From Actinomucor elegans (taxonomy: Eukaryota > Mucoromycota > Mucoromycetes > Mucorales > Mucoraceae), in NCBI GenBank assembly GCA_026027325.1, contig JAMSLZ010000009.1:248001-312000 (forward strand): a DNA stretch of 64,000 bases, given 5' to 3'. This document shows, piece after piece, positions 22,357 through 34,632 of the stretch. Each line of letters opens with the position of its first letter. Position 1 is the stretch's first letter. The notes under the pieces were generated by a model, which was not told where the DNA came from, did not search any database, and saw only the letters and a program-made list of their open reading frames with translations. The translations under genes and the position numbers were made by a program.

Positions 22357-22900
22357 TCACAAAAAAAAGGAGGATAATTTCTGAAATTTTAGCAAATTGA
22401 AGGATGGTGAGTGAGGAGACAGGTACGTAGGCTTATAGCCATACCTCTTAATGAGCTGTTGAGTTTTGGAAACGTCGTACATTTCTGTATTATTTACTAC
22501 AAGGTAATGAGTTTTCATTTCATGAGAAGTCAGTGTATCCATGACTCTACCAAAAAACTGCAAAAAAAAAAATATCAACTGCTTGTTCCAACTCTTGCGT
22601 TTACACCTACAACATTCAAAATCTCGCTGTTGGCTCTTTTTTCTTATTGGTGGTCATTTTTTTTTGAGAAGCCTCTGTCACCTTGTTCATAGGCTTTCCT
22701 GCTATTGGGATAGTGATGCCTTTGTTTGATGGAATGACGATTTTAGAAAGCATGCCTTACTTAGATATTCCAAATTGTTCATCGAATGCACATGCTAATT
22801 CCAGCCTTATTAATGAAAATATAATTATTGTATCAGTCCATGTCTTCATTATTAGCCAGCCAGCCATTCGAGTACTTTCTCTCTTCGTCGATTTAGGTTG
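22357..22900 (-). pseudogene. decayed Tc1/mariner- or IS630-like transposase remnant
   Basis: The 3' part is an open frame with THYLVVNNTEMYDVSKTQQL then KRYGYKPTYLSPHSPSFNLL. That is the end of a DDE domain, in which the usual ..DNAxxH.. and ..PPYSPxLNPIE segments can be seen in altered form. Upstream on the same strand the equivalent of the first catalytic segment reads INKAGISMCIR followed by stops, and another piece reads IPSNKGITIPIAGKP. Several stops and frame changes show that it is dead. The second and third catalytic positions appear mutated (N for D, and L-L in place of the P-I-E end). It lies just outside the right edge of the CACTA element, so the two insertions are separate. Confidence 0.7.
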
Positions 22901-23130
22901 CTCTCTGCTGTTTTCGTGCTAACAAGTCTATCGAGTTTTTATAAGAGTAAAAGATACATATATAATAAGACATTTGTAAAGAGTTGAAAGAGTTGTCGGC
23001 TTTATATCTGGGAAATCAATAAGCAATACATTTTTTGATGTCCAAAACACAGCAGCAGCGTTTTTATTAAATATATATGGATATGTAACCACCCTTACGG
23101 TTTTTCAGATACTGTTCCGTTTTTGTGACC

Positions 23131-23175
23131 ATATTTCTCGAGCAATTACAGTTCAATATTGCATCTGATAACCGG
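23131..23175 (+). repeat. dispersed GATC-rich repeat copy
   Basis: Reads TTTCTCGAGCAATTACAGTT then CAATATTGCATCTGATAACC, matching the AATRTYGCATCTGAT core. Confidence 0.4.
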
Positions 23176-23478
23176 TACATGTTTAGAATGAATACTATGT
23201 CAACTAAAACTTTTGTATCACTGAAATGCGATAAATATGCCATATTTTAGAGATGTACTCCAAAGCAGGTATTTTACTTTGTGTAAACTAATTCTAATGA
23301 TTGAAGGATCTCTCTTTTATTCCCAATAAATGTTGCTTTTGACAAGTATGGTGCATACTCAAAGCGAGCTACTGAATTAATTACAGTATTTATTCAGCAG
23401 AGCTATTGTGAATATAATATACATTCAATGGCTAGTCATGAATTACATACATTTCATATCAGCCAGATGAATAAAGCC

Positions 23479-23540
23479 ATAGATCTCTCCACGAATCCCA
23501 GTTAAGTATCACGTCTAGTAAACGTCCCATACTTTCAATG
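23479..23540 (+). repeat. dispersed GATC-rich repeat copy
   Basis: Reads ATAGATCTCTCCACGAATCC then CAGTTAAGTATCACGTCTAG, then a CCATACTTTCAATG end like the TTCAAAACG end of other copies. Confidence 0.45.
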
Positions 23541-25240
23541 TACTGCTGCAGCTGTTAAATTCTTTATTTAAGAGTACTACTCTCTTCATTTTTAGTTTTA
23601 GCAAACAGAGATTCTTAAAAAGATTAGGCCGGTGCCAAGCATCTCACTTCAAAGCTTTTACATCCAGCTAACAGTAAATAAGCTAGGCCTGTCGTGCCTG
23701 AAATCATTTCATCACGTTCGTATTAAAACCATATTAAAACCTTTTATGAGGACCGGATATCCTGATCTGGAGCAATTTTGCAGAAAGATTGGGCTTGTGA
23801 AAGGCTCCTTTGATTTTGTATCCTACTATCCCTTCTTTCAAAATAGTATGTCTAATATTAAATGAAATTTATGTTTTTTTTCGTATATAATTAACTTCTT
23901 GTTTATTAAATAGTATCTGATGGGCATAAGGAACAGTAATCCAATTAGCTAACTTAAACTGGAAGATAGCATGATATCTTCACTAGATTATTAAATCGAG
24001 AACCAATTATGCAGAAATCGATGTATATGAATCAATGCAACAGTTACATGAAACGAGCCTCGCATTCTACTGTACATTCTGCAACTGTCTACAGGCTTTC
24101 GATCGAAGAATTATAGGCCCTTTTTCATGTACAGGATCCCTCATTTTGTCACAATATATAATACATTTCGGTAACTAAGTTAATACGCGCAAATAAATAT
24201 GCACAACCCGTATATTTTATATGAAACTGTTGTATCTGTGGCCCTTATAAGCAATAGGAGTAAAACACTAAGCCTATCTAACATATGTCTATCTGCTTAT
24301 TTAATGAAAAGGCATGTTCTCGAAGGTTACTAGACAGCTTGTCATTAGAGGCCCTTTTCTTTTTCCCTATATTATAATGTATGCGTAGGCCAAGTTTCAT
24401 GATGGTCGTGCGGCATAAAACCGGTCATTATCTGTTTTAGTAAGATGCTATCATAAAACTCTTTGTTTTGAAAATACTACGCTTCGCTTAGATTCCATTA
24501 TAAAAAGTTATGCAAACAATTAGTGTGCGTCTCGTCATGCTTTATGTTCAAATGATCATCAGAAAATCCAATACAATAGACATATGTACGGTTTTTAATA
24601 GGAGGGTTTGCGAGTGGAAGATGTAGAAGGTAGATCTTTAGCTGATTTACAAGATAAAAAAAAATGGATATTACCTTGCGTCCAGATATGCATCATAGCT
24701 TGTAAAAGTACGCCATCTTTCATTAACACACAATATAACAATTAGATACTACAATCAACCCCAAAAAGTATCCCATGCTTCTGAATATGAAACTAAATAT
24801 GTATGTTGATGCATAGAGTAATCCAAGTTTTCATTAATCTTTGCAAGAATAACTGGGGTTATGCTTGTTTGTTTGTAATGAAATAAAATATATGTCTATC
24901 TTGATATCCTTGTAATAAGAGGATCTTTCATTTGAGCAAGGTTTTAAATGCTGTACAGATTCTCTCAAAATATATCTAACTTTCATATCTAAAGGTTTCC
25001 AGAACATACAAGCACTCGATGAAATACTAATAGGCCTAAATATTAGAGTATAAAGAAAATAGTTTATTATAGGTTGTGCAGTATTATATAGCGAAAAAGA
25101 ATGCATATTAGCTTTTGTATAAAAGAGAAGACATATGTAAGTATATATATATATAAGAAAGAAAGATAGTAATATATAATTAAAGAGCGAAAAGCGAGCG
25201 ATAATGAACGGTTTTTTAAACATAACATACACACTAAAGA

Positions 25241-25782
25241 TTAATAATCTCGAAACAAGATCGAGCTATCAAATGCAGTTGGACTTGAGTGAGCGGATGA
25301 AGTAGGTGTCAAGGGAAACGTAGGAGGTTGAGGCAGTCGAAGTGGTGGAAGTGAGATGTGAGCAGGCTTTTGATTGAAATAATGATCATTATTATGTTGA
25401 ATAGAAGGTGAAATGGATGGCGAGACAATATGTCTTTCTCGAGTACGAATAGATTGTCGCTTGTTCTGAAACCATATCTGAACAGTTCTTGGGCTCATAC
25501 CCAGTTGTTTTCCTAGCTCCATGCGAAGCTCTGTTGAAGGGAAGAACGTCTGTTCAAAGACTCGATTTAATACAACCAATTGTGATGGCGAAGCTCTCTT
25601 TCTTTTGCTTTGACAGGCTCATTGTCTTCATATTCATAATCTTCATATTCATTTGATATATCTTTGCATGATAGTAAGCTGGATATGTGTATTGTTCTTT
25701 GACGTGGTTGTTGACGATGATAAGGATGGATGGTAGAATTCAAGATGTCAGAAAGTGGAGGCAAAACACAGCTAGATTTCAT
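25241..25782 (-). pseudogene. homeodomain transcription factor gene with one apparent frameshift
   Basis: About 180 aa in two overlapping frames. The upstream frame starts at 25782 (MKSSCVLPPLSDIL) and ends in an acidic stretch EYEDYEYEDNEPVKAK. The downstream frame carries the homeodomain: KRKRASPSQLVVLNRVFEQ, FFPSTELRMELGKQLGMSP and the recognition helix RTVQIWFQNKRQ. The WFQNKR core is intact. A proline/serine-rich tail ends at FRDY. The frames meet in the A run at 25603-25606; one more A would join them cleanly. No intron fits there. So this is either a one-base deletion that kills the gene or a homopolymer error. Fungal homeodomain proteins of this kind control morphogenesis or the cell cycle, but the target is unknown. 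The 5' flank has a purine-rich leader. Confidence 0.75.
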
Positions 25783-28238
25783 AATAATAGTTACTAAAAA
25801 AGAAAGAGAGAAGAAAAAGAGGTACTATAATACAGAACCAAGACAATCAAGAAGCCTGTATTTATAGTGTTGTATCAATAAGGCTCCCTAAGCAACCAGT
25901 AAAAGCACCAGTTTGCCTCTAATACACACTCCCATCGCTATTCTCCTATGATCCTATATACTCCTGTTTCTTATTCTAATTTACAAGTTTATCTATTGAC
26001 ATTAACATAGTGCTCCTATCCAATTCATTTTATTCGTCGTTAAGGAGCAGCTCTATGGTAAAAACGAGTCCTAGTTGCCACATTGATACGCTATTTCATA
26101 ATGATTCTTTAAAGTTAAGCAATTTCATTTCATAATTTATAGGAGATAAAGAAGTTTCTGAATACAAGGAGCAGACACTCTAGAATCATCTCCTAAACAA
26201 TAGAAAACAGTAAATAAGCCTTCTTGTTTAACAGGCTCTCGAGGCAGTATTCTATATTTAAGCGTGCATCCCCTATAAGTTGATGCGTACATCAAGTACT
26301 GTTGAAATTGTAATACATTCTTTGTATCTATATGCTTCCCCTCGCATACTTCTTTATATATAGCGTCCCCTTCACAGCTAACGTAAGCTCCTACTATACA
26401 CTCCTCTCGACATAGATTTCTATGTATTTACTTTATATTATTAGATCAACGTGTCAACATATCAAGATAAAGCAAATGCTTAATTTTCTGTTTCGTGCAT
26501 ACGGTCTCTCCTGTGTATGTATACAAACAAACAGCACTAGTTCCAATGGTTACATGTTCTTAGTACGCTCTTGTATTCTCAATTGCACAAAAGCATTAAA
26601 TATTTAAGCGACAGATGGAGTACGCCCAATTGATGATTATGGAAAGTGGGCTTGAAATACTGAACCTTAACATATCTCTGGATCACTTGCATGGCAATAC
26701 TTGTTTAAGGCACTGAACTTATGAAAAAAAAAATTTTTTTTTTTACATCTCGCCCGAAAATAGCCGAGATATTTTGGTCTATTGTTGGGCTAGCTACGCG
26801 TTTTTGTGTGCTTAATAACCAAGTCAAGGGCTTCGATTTCCACCCCGCTTAGCAATCAATCCCAGTATTCATCAACCACCAGTATATTTCAATTGAAATG
26901 TACCGCTACAATACCCTCGCCGTTCAAAGGCTGTAATTAGTTGTTCATCTTTCCCAAATTTCAATAATGTATCTTAGCAAATCGTTTAACATAATGGAGT
27001 TTAGTGATTTCAGGGCAGTAATAGGGATCATATTTTTAAATTCCAGATATAATCTCAGAATATCAGAAGATGCCTACCGCTATAGCCCATCAATTTTAGT
27101 ATATGATTATCAAATACAGACAACTAGATATAATATGTTTTTCATATATTTTCCAGCTACCTCTGAATTATTTCGGCGTATTACTGATTTTAGCTTTAGG
27201 ACGACTTGTTTTCAATCTCCGGTTTTCAATCTCAGAATACAAGCATATATTACCTGTAGCACCTGCATAAGCCTATGTATGCCTGAAAAGATTTGTTTAA
27301 ATGAAAGAGCATTGTGTATTACATAGTTGTTCTGAAAGATATTGATTCATCTTGCGTAAATAATGATCTAGATAAGATTTTGCGATTTCAAGGGCAAATT
27401 ATGACCTTTTCCGATAGCCAATCGAATTAATACCTCGTATGTACATGACGACTGTATAGATCAAATCAACGTATAGTCTGGTTCTCTCCTCCCTTCCCCT
27501 CCCTGCTTAGATGTCCCCTTTGAGGCTTGATCTTCATTAAAAAAAGTCTTTTTTTTTTTTTTATATAAGATAACATTGTATATATAGTTTATATGTTCTA
27601 GGACAGTACCCAAAAAAAAAAAAAAAAAAACGCCAACGGACTACAGATCGCTACTAGATCTCAGTAGATCGCGGGTCTAATCCAATATTCCAGAAAGGAT
27701 TCTGTTCGAGATCTTTCAGTTGCAGGTAGCTAAAAATTGTTCAAATTGATACACAATAAGTAGACCCTAGTGTAGTATACGTATGAATTAATTAACATTT
27801 GATTTTAATTTAACTGTAACGTGTCAAACGCTATTATCATTAAATAAAAGCTCATTATTGTGGATCGTTATTGTCTCTATCATAAATAGGGGGTCATTGT
27901 AATTATAGAACAAAAGAATATCGTTTTGGTATCACTTAACTAGAACATAACGTTCATTTCCGGACTTGCCTTCCGTATTCCCATGCTCCAAATGTTGGCC
28001 CTTACTGCTACGCCTCCTAAAGATACCCTTGCAACTGGATTTAAACTAACATGACACTCCCTTTTGATTATCGTTTCAAATTAGTTATGATATTAAAAGC
28101 GCGCGCTTAAAGAAAACACAGGATTCGAGATTTGTATAAGATTTTATGTATATATAAACAAGTAAATGAAAGCAGTTCTTTGATTTTTTATAGTATCTTT
28201 TTTATCATAATTGAATTAATAGGAAAAAAACAAGGAAT
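25783..28238. other. intergenic, no gene seen
   Basis: AT-rich with A/T runs near 26725-26743, 27548-27561 and 27612-27630. Open frames at 26422-26607 and 26967-27326 show no recognisable family. The last 150 bases are the 3' UTR side of the Hsp70 gene. Confidence 0.6.
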
Positions 28239-29617
28239 TTAACGACGTTGAGAGTAGACGTGAGCGAAAGCACGAGTAGAGGCACGCTTCAACTTGGATT
28301 GAGCAGCCTTGAGCTCATCAGCCTTAGCATCTTCAGCAGAGAGTTCCATAAGTTCCATAGCCTCAGCGAGAGCGGTTTCAATGGCCTCACGGTCACCACG
28401 ACGGAGCTTCATGTTGACGTTGGGGTCAGAGATGTTGTTCTCGACTTGGTAGACATAGGATTCAAGGTCTTGCTTGGCTTGGACAACAGCCTCACGCTCC
28501 TTATCAGCATCAGCGTTCTTAGCAGCATCTTCAACCATACGATCAATATCAGCAGCGGAGAGACGAGTGGAGTTGGAGATAGTGACATCAGCCTTGCGAC
28601 CAGTGGTCTTATCTTGAGCAGTGACCTTCAAGATACCGTTGGCATCAAGATCGAAGGTACAGAGGAGCTCAGGAGTACCACGGGGAGCGGGGATAAGACC
28701 GGAGAGAGAGAATTCACCGAGAAGGTTGTTCTCCTTGGTCATCAAACGCTCACCTTCGTAGACGGGGAAAGTGACAGTGGTTTGGTTATCAGCAGCAGTG
28801 GTGAAGACCTTGGACTTTTGACAGGGGATGGGAGTGTTACGGGGAACAACAACAGCCATGATACCACCTTGCATCTCAACACCGAGAGAAAGAGGGACAA
28901 CATCCAAAAGAAGAAGATCTTGAGTCTTTTCGTTACCAGCTTGGTTGGTGAGGACGGCAGCTTGGACAGCGGCACCATAGGCAACAGCCTCATCAGGGTT
29001 GATGGACTTGTTCAATTCCTTACCGTCAAAGAGGTCTTGGAGGAGAGATTGGATCTTGGGGATACGGGTAGAACCACCGACAAGGACGATTTCATCAACC
29101 TTCTTCTTGTCAATCTTGGCATCCTTGAGGACACGCTCGACAGGTTCAACGGTACCTTGGAAAGCAGCAGAGTTGATTTCCTCGAACTTGGCACGAGTGA
29201 TGTTGGATTGGAAATCAACACCATCGAAGAGAGAGTCAACTTCGACAGTGGTTTGAGTCAAAGAAGACAAAGTACGCTTAGCACGTTCGGAAGCAGAACG
29301 GAGACGACGGAGAGCACGAGCATCACCGGTGATATCCTTCTTGTGCTTACGCTTGATCTCTTGGACGAAGTGGTTGACAAGAGTGTTATCGAAATCTTCA
29401 CCACCCAAGTGAGTGTTACCAGCAGTGGCCTTGACAGCAAAGACACCACCAGAGATGGTCAAGAGGGAAACATCGAAGGTTCCTCCACCCAAATCGAAGA
29501 TGAGAACGTTACGTTCCTTCTTGTCGTTGGCATCCAAACCGTAAGCAATAGCTAATTTCATATGTTAATTGATTGATTTCCTAAACAGTCGTCTAAATCT
29601 TACCAGCAGCGGTAGGT

Positions 29618-29648
<31 letters not shown>

Positions 29649-30345
29649 AAATGGTACCAGCATCCTTGGTAGCTTGACGTTGACCTTAAAAATTATGGCA
29701 GATTAGCATAATTGTACTAAATATACCCCATTTGTGGATCCATTTATACTTACTGTCGTTGAAATAAGCAGGGACAGTGACGACGGCCTTGGAGACCTTC
29801 TTACCGAGCTTAGCTTCAGCGATTTCCTTCATCTTGATAAGGACCATGGAAGAGATTTCTATACCAAAAAATTAGAAAACCTGTCACAAGAAAAAATTTT
29901 TTGAGCAAATTTTTTTGCTCTTGCTTGCTTACCTTGGGGAGAGTAAGTCTTAGTCTCGCCTTCGAATTCAACTTGGACGAAGGGGTTCTCGTTCTTGTCA
30001 ACGATGGTGAAAGGCCAGTTCTTCATATCTTCCTTGACCTCAGGATCATCGAAACGACGACCGATAAGACGCTTAGCATCGAAAACGGTGTTCTTGGGGT
30101 TCATGGCAGCTTGGTTCTTAGCAGCATCACCGACAAGACGTTCCTTGTCAGAGAAAGCGACGTAAGAAGGAGTGGTACGGTTACCTTGCTCGTTGGCAAT
30201 GATTTCAACACGCTCGGATTCCCAAACACCAACACAGGAGTAGCTATTTTATGAACGGATTAGATATTTGTTTTAAACTGTAGCGCTTTAAAACTTACGT
30301 AGTACCCAAATCGATACCGATAGCACCCTCGTATTCAGCAGACAT
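28239..30345 (-). CDS. cytosolic Hsp70 chaperone, Ssb-like (no EEVD tail)
   Basis: Five exons (30299-30345, 29933-30243, 29754-29858, 29604-29684, 28239-29551) give 618 aa. Hsp70 binds unfolded segments and releases them in an ATP cycle run by J-proteins. The signatures are present: [29 protein letters not shown] and [16 protein letters not shown]. The substrate domain follows from about residue 390. The protein ends in [10 protein letters not shown] instead of the EEVD of Ssa-type cytosolic Hsp70s, and has [14 protein letters not shown] as in Ssb proteins, which sit on the ribosome and fold nascent chains. Length (yeast Ssb is 613 aa) also fits. There is no signal peptide or presequence, so ER and mitochondrial forms are excluded. 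Codon use is strongly biased to C-ending codons, as in a highly expressed gene. Ssb-like is an inference from these marks; assignment by tree would settle it. Confidence 0.93.
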
Positions 30346-31540
30346 TTCAACTATGATAATAAGCTCACAAAGGAGAAAAGGGAAAGGAAAGAACAATATT
30401 GGTCTCGCCAACTTGTGATTGTTATACCGAAAAAAAATTTTAAATGGTCCGACTCAAGTTCAAACAGTCACCTTGTTTTGCCACTTCAATTCAAAGCCAC
30501 ATTTGCTTCTTGGGTCAACTAAACATCGGTATAAGAGGCTGTAAATAGCCTAGCTCATCAATAGGCCAAGATAATAACTTAATTATCTGTAAATTTATAG
30601 AAAAAGTCTAATTCTTTCGAATGAATTAACTTTTCTAGCTGTACATTAAAGCAGGTAGGTACTAGACGTTGATAACAGCGGATAGGCATAAAGCAAACTT
30701 TATTGGTAAGCGGCGATTGAATGTAGGTGCCTTCTTCTATCTTTCCCTCACAACAAAATATCTGGGAATTATAAATCGTATCAAGTTCAACGAAAAATCA
30801 AGGTAACGTTTCGGTTTCAGGAAAGTATATACACTCGAATATACTCTTTTAGAAGAGCCATATTTTACTGGTATAAGCTAACTAAGAAAAGCGCTAGAAA
30901 CTCCGGAAGTTTATTGTTTTTGCCATCTAAAGCTATCTTTATCTTACTTCTTTCTTATAAAACCAATCCTATTAAAAAGAAAGTTTTGTTCTATATAATA
31001 TGTATTAATTACTGTAGGTAAAAAAAAAGCTCTTTCAGTGCTGCTTATGTTAACGTTTTTGTTTTGAGTAAAAATTCTAACACTTAAGCTCCCAAGCTTT
31101 TTTTTTTTTTTTTTTTTTTTTTTTACAGAAATGCAGCCTATAAAGCAAAATTATTTGATCCGATCTCGGTTTAGTTTTACATCTGAATAATTCACACTTA
31201 AAACGAATTGTTACAGCTGCTGCTAAAATATTTGTTTTTCTCTATCATCACTGTTTTATTATATTATTCACAGTTGTGCTAAATGGTGGGGGTTTCCTTT
31301 CGCTCAATTAATATATAGGTGAATAGTTAAAGATTACTTTAAAAGGTCACTCTCAGATAATTTGGCCATTTGTCATTGATTTCATAATTGATTTTATGAC
31401 GAGTTTCGGCATAGTAAAAGTTCATGGGGGACATTAGTTACTGATCAACATGAAAATCCTAGAATGAAACCAAAAACAATTTGGTTCCACTTTATCAAAT
31501 GCTCTAACAAGCATACTAGTTATATCAACACATGAACCAT

Positions 31541-31590
31541 TAATCAGATGTGCCATTTGATCTAGATCAGCCGAGAGATCGCTAGATCAT
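31541..31590 (-). repeat. dispersed GATC-rich repeat copy
   Basis: On the minus strand it reads GATCTAGCGATCTCTCGGCT then GATCTAGATCAAATGGCACA and TCTGATT, in the family order. Confidence 0.5.
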
Positions 31591-31900
31591 GAGCGTGCTT
31601 ATTTGAGCCGCAAAATGAACTCTCGATGAATGAAAGCCGATAATCGATCTTTGGATTGCATTGGAGTAGGGCATTCTACTGTAGTTTTGGGCCACAAAAC
31701 TTGAAAACCTTTATTTTTACTATTTCAAATAAATTTTGGGCACAACTCCAATACTACATAAAATCTCAAATATTTTTGGACCACAAATTCAAAGGTTGCA
31801 TATTTCATCCATATTTTCTTTTGCGTGTAGTACAAACGGCTCTTGGTTCGGAAATTATCGAGTTCTTCTTGATAAATTGAAGTTCCAATAAATGTAACAA

Positions 31901-31960
31901 CTCATCTGCTAATCAAACGCGACATTAAACCGAGATCGATTCAAAGATTTATAGATCTGG
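31901..31960 (-). repeat. dispersed GATC-rich repeat copy
   Basis: On the minus strand: AGATCTATAAATCTTTGAAT, then CGATCTCGGTTTAATGTCGC. Best match to the core of the family. Confidence 0.55.
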
Positions 31961-33186
31961 TGTAGATTTACTAATTTACATAAACAATATGTCACTTCTT
32001 GATAAAAATAGTTGTATCTTTGTTAAATAGATGTTCTGGTAGATAAACAAGTTTATTTTTACCATTAATATAAGCCAAATAATCATACTAAACTACGTAT
32101 AGCAAAGCTGCAACCAAAATTCTCTTTTTGCCCTTTTTCTTATCTTGATCTTGTTACTATACTTCTTGAATCAGAATATCGCTCAGGAAATGTATTCGCA
32201 TTTCGATCATGAAGAGGAAAATTCCGAAAGCATATTTGACGTGGTTCAAAAAACACTTGAATTTTTACATGGTATTAGATTTGTGATCTATTTACTAATT
32301 TTTTGTGGCCCAGGTAAGCACCCCCTTTTCCTCAACAGTGGCTGCATAGACCGTCCATACCTTCAGGAAATACTAGAACTTTCATGACTATAGCTTTTCT
32401 ATGGTATGATTGAGATTTATATCATATCTTTCTTCCCACTCCCTTTTTTTTTGCTTTTGATCTTCGATGTTTTTAGTTTCCTATACTTTTTTATATTGAT
32501 TTGATCTGGGCAATAAAGGTGTAAAGACACCATGTGCTCAATTAGGACTATCATAAAAAAAATTGACTTTTTTAATAAGCGTTTTTCATTATATTCCATA
32601 CTATAACACGTAGTAGACAAAGGCTAATACATAGGATATTATAAAAAGAAATATGACAGCATGGTGTATATGGCAGCAATTTACATGTAAAAATGGTTGC
32701 TGCCTCTATTAAAACTATGAAATCTGGTTTTAATGGGAAAATTGGATCAAGCGATCAGAATAACTTCATGAAGTAAGTGTTTTTTTTTTACTGGTTCTGA
32801 TTAAAAACTCTACTTTTTTTTGGCGTACATATGGCTTGAAACAGAGTCTTGAAAACATAGTTTTCGTTGAAAAGCAGTATCATTAAATCGAATAAAAAGA
32901 CCAATCGGAGCTCTTAATCTAATGCTACTATTATGACGGATCTGATCATAACTTCAAATATAAAGTTACTTGATCTGTTCAAAGGAGAGCAATAGTAATG
33001 AATAGCTTCGCTTGCACATAACAGTCGCTAGTTGAGGCCCAATGTCAGGAGTACTGCCGAATTTGCTTGTTGTACCTCTTGTGTTCCTGATTTTCATACT
33101 GTAATAAAGCCATACCTTGTTTCTATAAATGCTTTATATTGAACCTTTCAAATATACATATGCTCTTGGTAGCGACGGCTCGGGAT

Positions 33187-33194
33187 TTACGTCA
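33187..33194 (+). promoter_or_regulatory. candidate ATF/CREB-type site TTACGTCA
   Basis: TTACGTCA, the CRE/ATF core bound by bZIP factors, sits in a GC-richer patch about 250 bp upstream of the nucleoside diphosphate kinase start. It is a single 8-bp match, so chance is possible. Confidence 0.3.
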
Positions 33195-33444
33195 CGCCTA
33201 ACCACCCCCTTGGCAGTCCGCTGCCGCCGAAAAGCCCAGTGTGTACCGCCAAATCTAACTTTAGAAAAGCTTTTTTTTTTTTTGTGTGATGCAATCCCCG
33301 GTTTATTTAGGCTTCTCCAATGAAAATACGCGAATTGGTAAAATTTAGGCGTTTCTCTATAATTGTACAAGTAGATAAATAGTAGCCACAGACGCGCACC
33401 GATCTATTTTTCTTCTTCTCTTTACTCAACATATATAACTAAAG

Positions 33445-34536
33445 ATGTTTGCCCGTACCGCTGCTCGTTTCGGTAAGTTATCTAGTCTTGATGAATTGAT
33501 TTATTGTAATTAATTATTCTGTTACGCGATAAGCTGTCAGACCTGCCACTGCCTCTATTAAGGGTAAGATAACCATTTATGTGTAGTAAGTGTGGATTTT
33601 AACGCGTTTTTGTTATATAGCTCGTACTTTTGCTACCGCTAGCCGTGCTGCCGCTACCGCTGGCTCTCGTCGTGTAGCCATGGCTACTGCTGGTGTTGTT
33701 ACTGCTAGTGCTCTCTCTTACGCTTATCTTCAAAGTATGTATAATAAATTATCTACTAGAAGAACTCAATGCTAAACATCGATCCTATTCTACAGAGCCT
33801 ATTGCTGCTGATTCCAAGCCTATTGCTGGTGTTAAGTAAGTTAAAACAATTAAAAAATTGGTTTGATGAATCGCTTATGTTTATGTTTTGTCAATTAGGG
33901 GTACTTTCAGTGAGCGTACTTTCATTGCCATCAAGGTATGTGTATTAAGCAATGATAGAAGGCACTGCAAGTGATATTCACGCTTTCTCTCCTTAGCCTG
34001 ATGGTGTTCAACGTGGTTTGGTCGGTAAGGTTATCTCTCGTTTCGAAGAACGCGGTTATAAGCTTGTTGGTTTGAAGGCTCTTGCTCCCAGCAAGGAGTT
34101 GGCCGAGAAGCACTACGATGACCTTAAGGCTCGTCCTTTCTTCAGCGGTCTTGTTAACTACATGACCAGTGGTACCCCCGTTATTGCTATGGTAATTCAC
34201 TTTTATTGGTGCGTTCATCGAGCACATCTAACTATATTCTGTAGGTCTGGGAAGGCAAGGACGTTATCAAGCAAGGTCGTGCCATGATTGGTGCCACCAA
34301 CCCTCTTGAATCTGCTCCTGGTACCATCCGTGGTCAATACTGTGTATGTAAAAACCAAAGTTTTTGATTGGATTGATAATAACAGTTTTTAATAGATCTC
34401 TGTTGGCCGTAACATCATCCACGGTTCTGACTCTTTCGAATCTGCTGAGAAGGAAATTGGCTTGTGGTTCGGTAAGGCTGGTGAGCTCGTTGAATGGACT
34501 CCTGCCAACGTTGAATGGATCCAAGCTGATAACTAA
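33445..34536 (+). CDS. nucleoside diphosphate kinase, mitochondrial-type
   Basis: Eight exons (33445-33472, 33534-33563, 33621-33734, 33796-33835, 33899-33935, 33997-34191, 34245-34343, 34396-34536) give 227 aa. The enzyme passes the terminal phosphate of ATP to other nucleoside diphosphates through a phosphohistidine. The kinase domain (about residues 75-227) shows [17 protein letters not shown], the substrate loop, [15 protein letters not shown] and the active-site NIIHGSDS with its histidine. The first 75 residues are extra: an arginine/alanine-rich presequence ([20 protein letters not shown]), a short hydrophobic segment [19 protein letters not shown] that may anchor it in the inner membrane, and a linker. 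This matches mitochondrial forms such as NME4 rather than the 150-aa cytosolic ones. Exons 1 and 2 are only 28 and 30 bases. Its 3' end faces the HSBP1-like gene 96 bp away. Confidence 0.92.
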
Positions 34537-34632
34537 GTTTATTTGTTAAATAAAGAAAAGGGGGGCAGTAGATCTCTGCTGACTGTGTCCTTTTGTTCAT
34601 ACACATAAAAATATTATTTATTTGAGTTAGAG

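Larger units (their letters stand above)
22901..25240. other. intergenic; two dispersed repeat copies
   Basis: No supported gene. Copies of the dispersed repeat lie at 23131-23175 and 23479-23540. A 77-codon plus frame at 23632-23865 has no start context, family feature or splice partner. The right part probably includes the 3' UTR of the homeodomain gene. Confidence 0.6.
30346..33444. other. intergenic; T-tract and two dispersed repeat copies
   Basis: The left end is the Hsp70 promoter; no perfect heat-shock element was recognised in it. A T-tract lies near 31099-31123. Copies of the dispersed repeat lie at 31541-31590 and 31901-31960. Open frames at 31656-31880, 32145-32387 and 33129-33323 have no family features. 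A GC-richer patch at about 33165-33250 lies upstream of the kinase gene. Confidence 0.6.

Noticed and set aside
23632..23865. 77-codon plus-strand frame
   Set aside because: No family resemblance and no coding context.
26770..26850. tRNA-like stretch with GCCGAGAT and a TTCGATT-type segment
   Set aside because: The arms do not pair and the acceptor stem is missing. I found no convincing tRNA in the window.
26967..27326. 119-codon plus-strand frame
   Set aside because: No domain, no splice partner, AT-rich codons like random sequence.
28248..29555. 435-codon open frame on the plus strand across Hsp70
   Set aside because: It is the mirror of the biased codon use of the real minus-strand exon; no family features and no start context.
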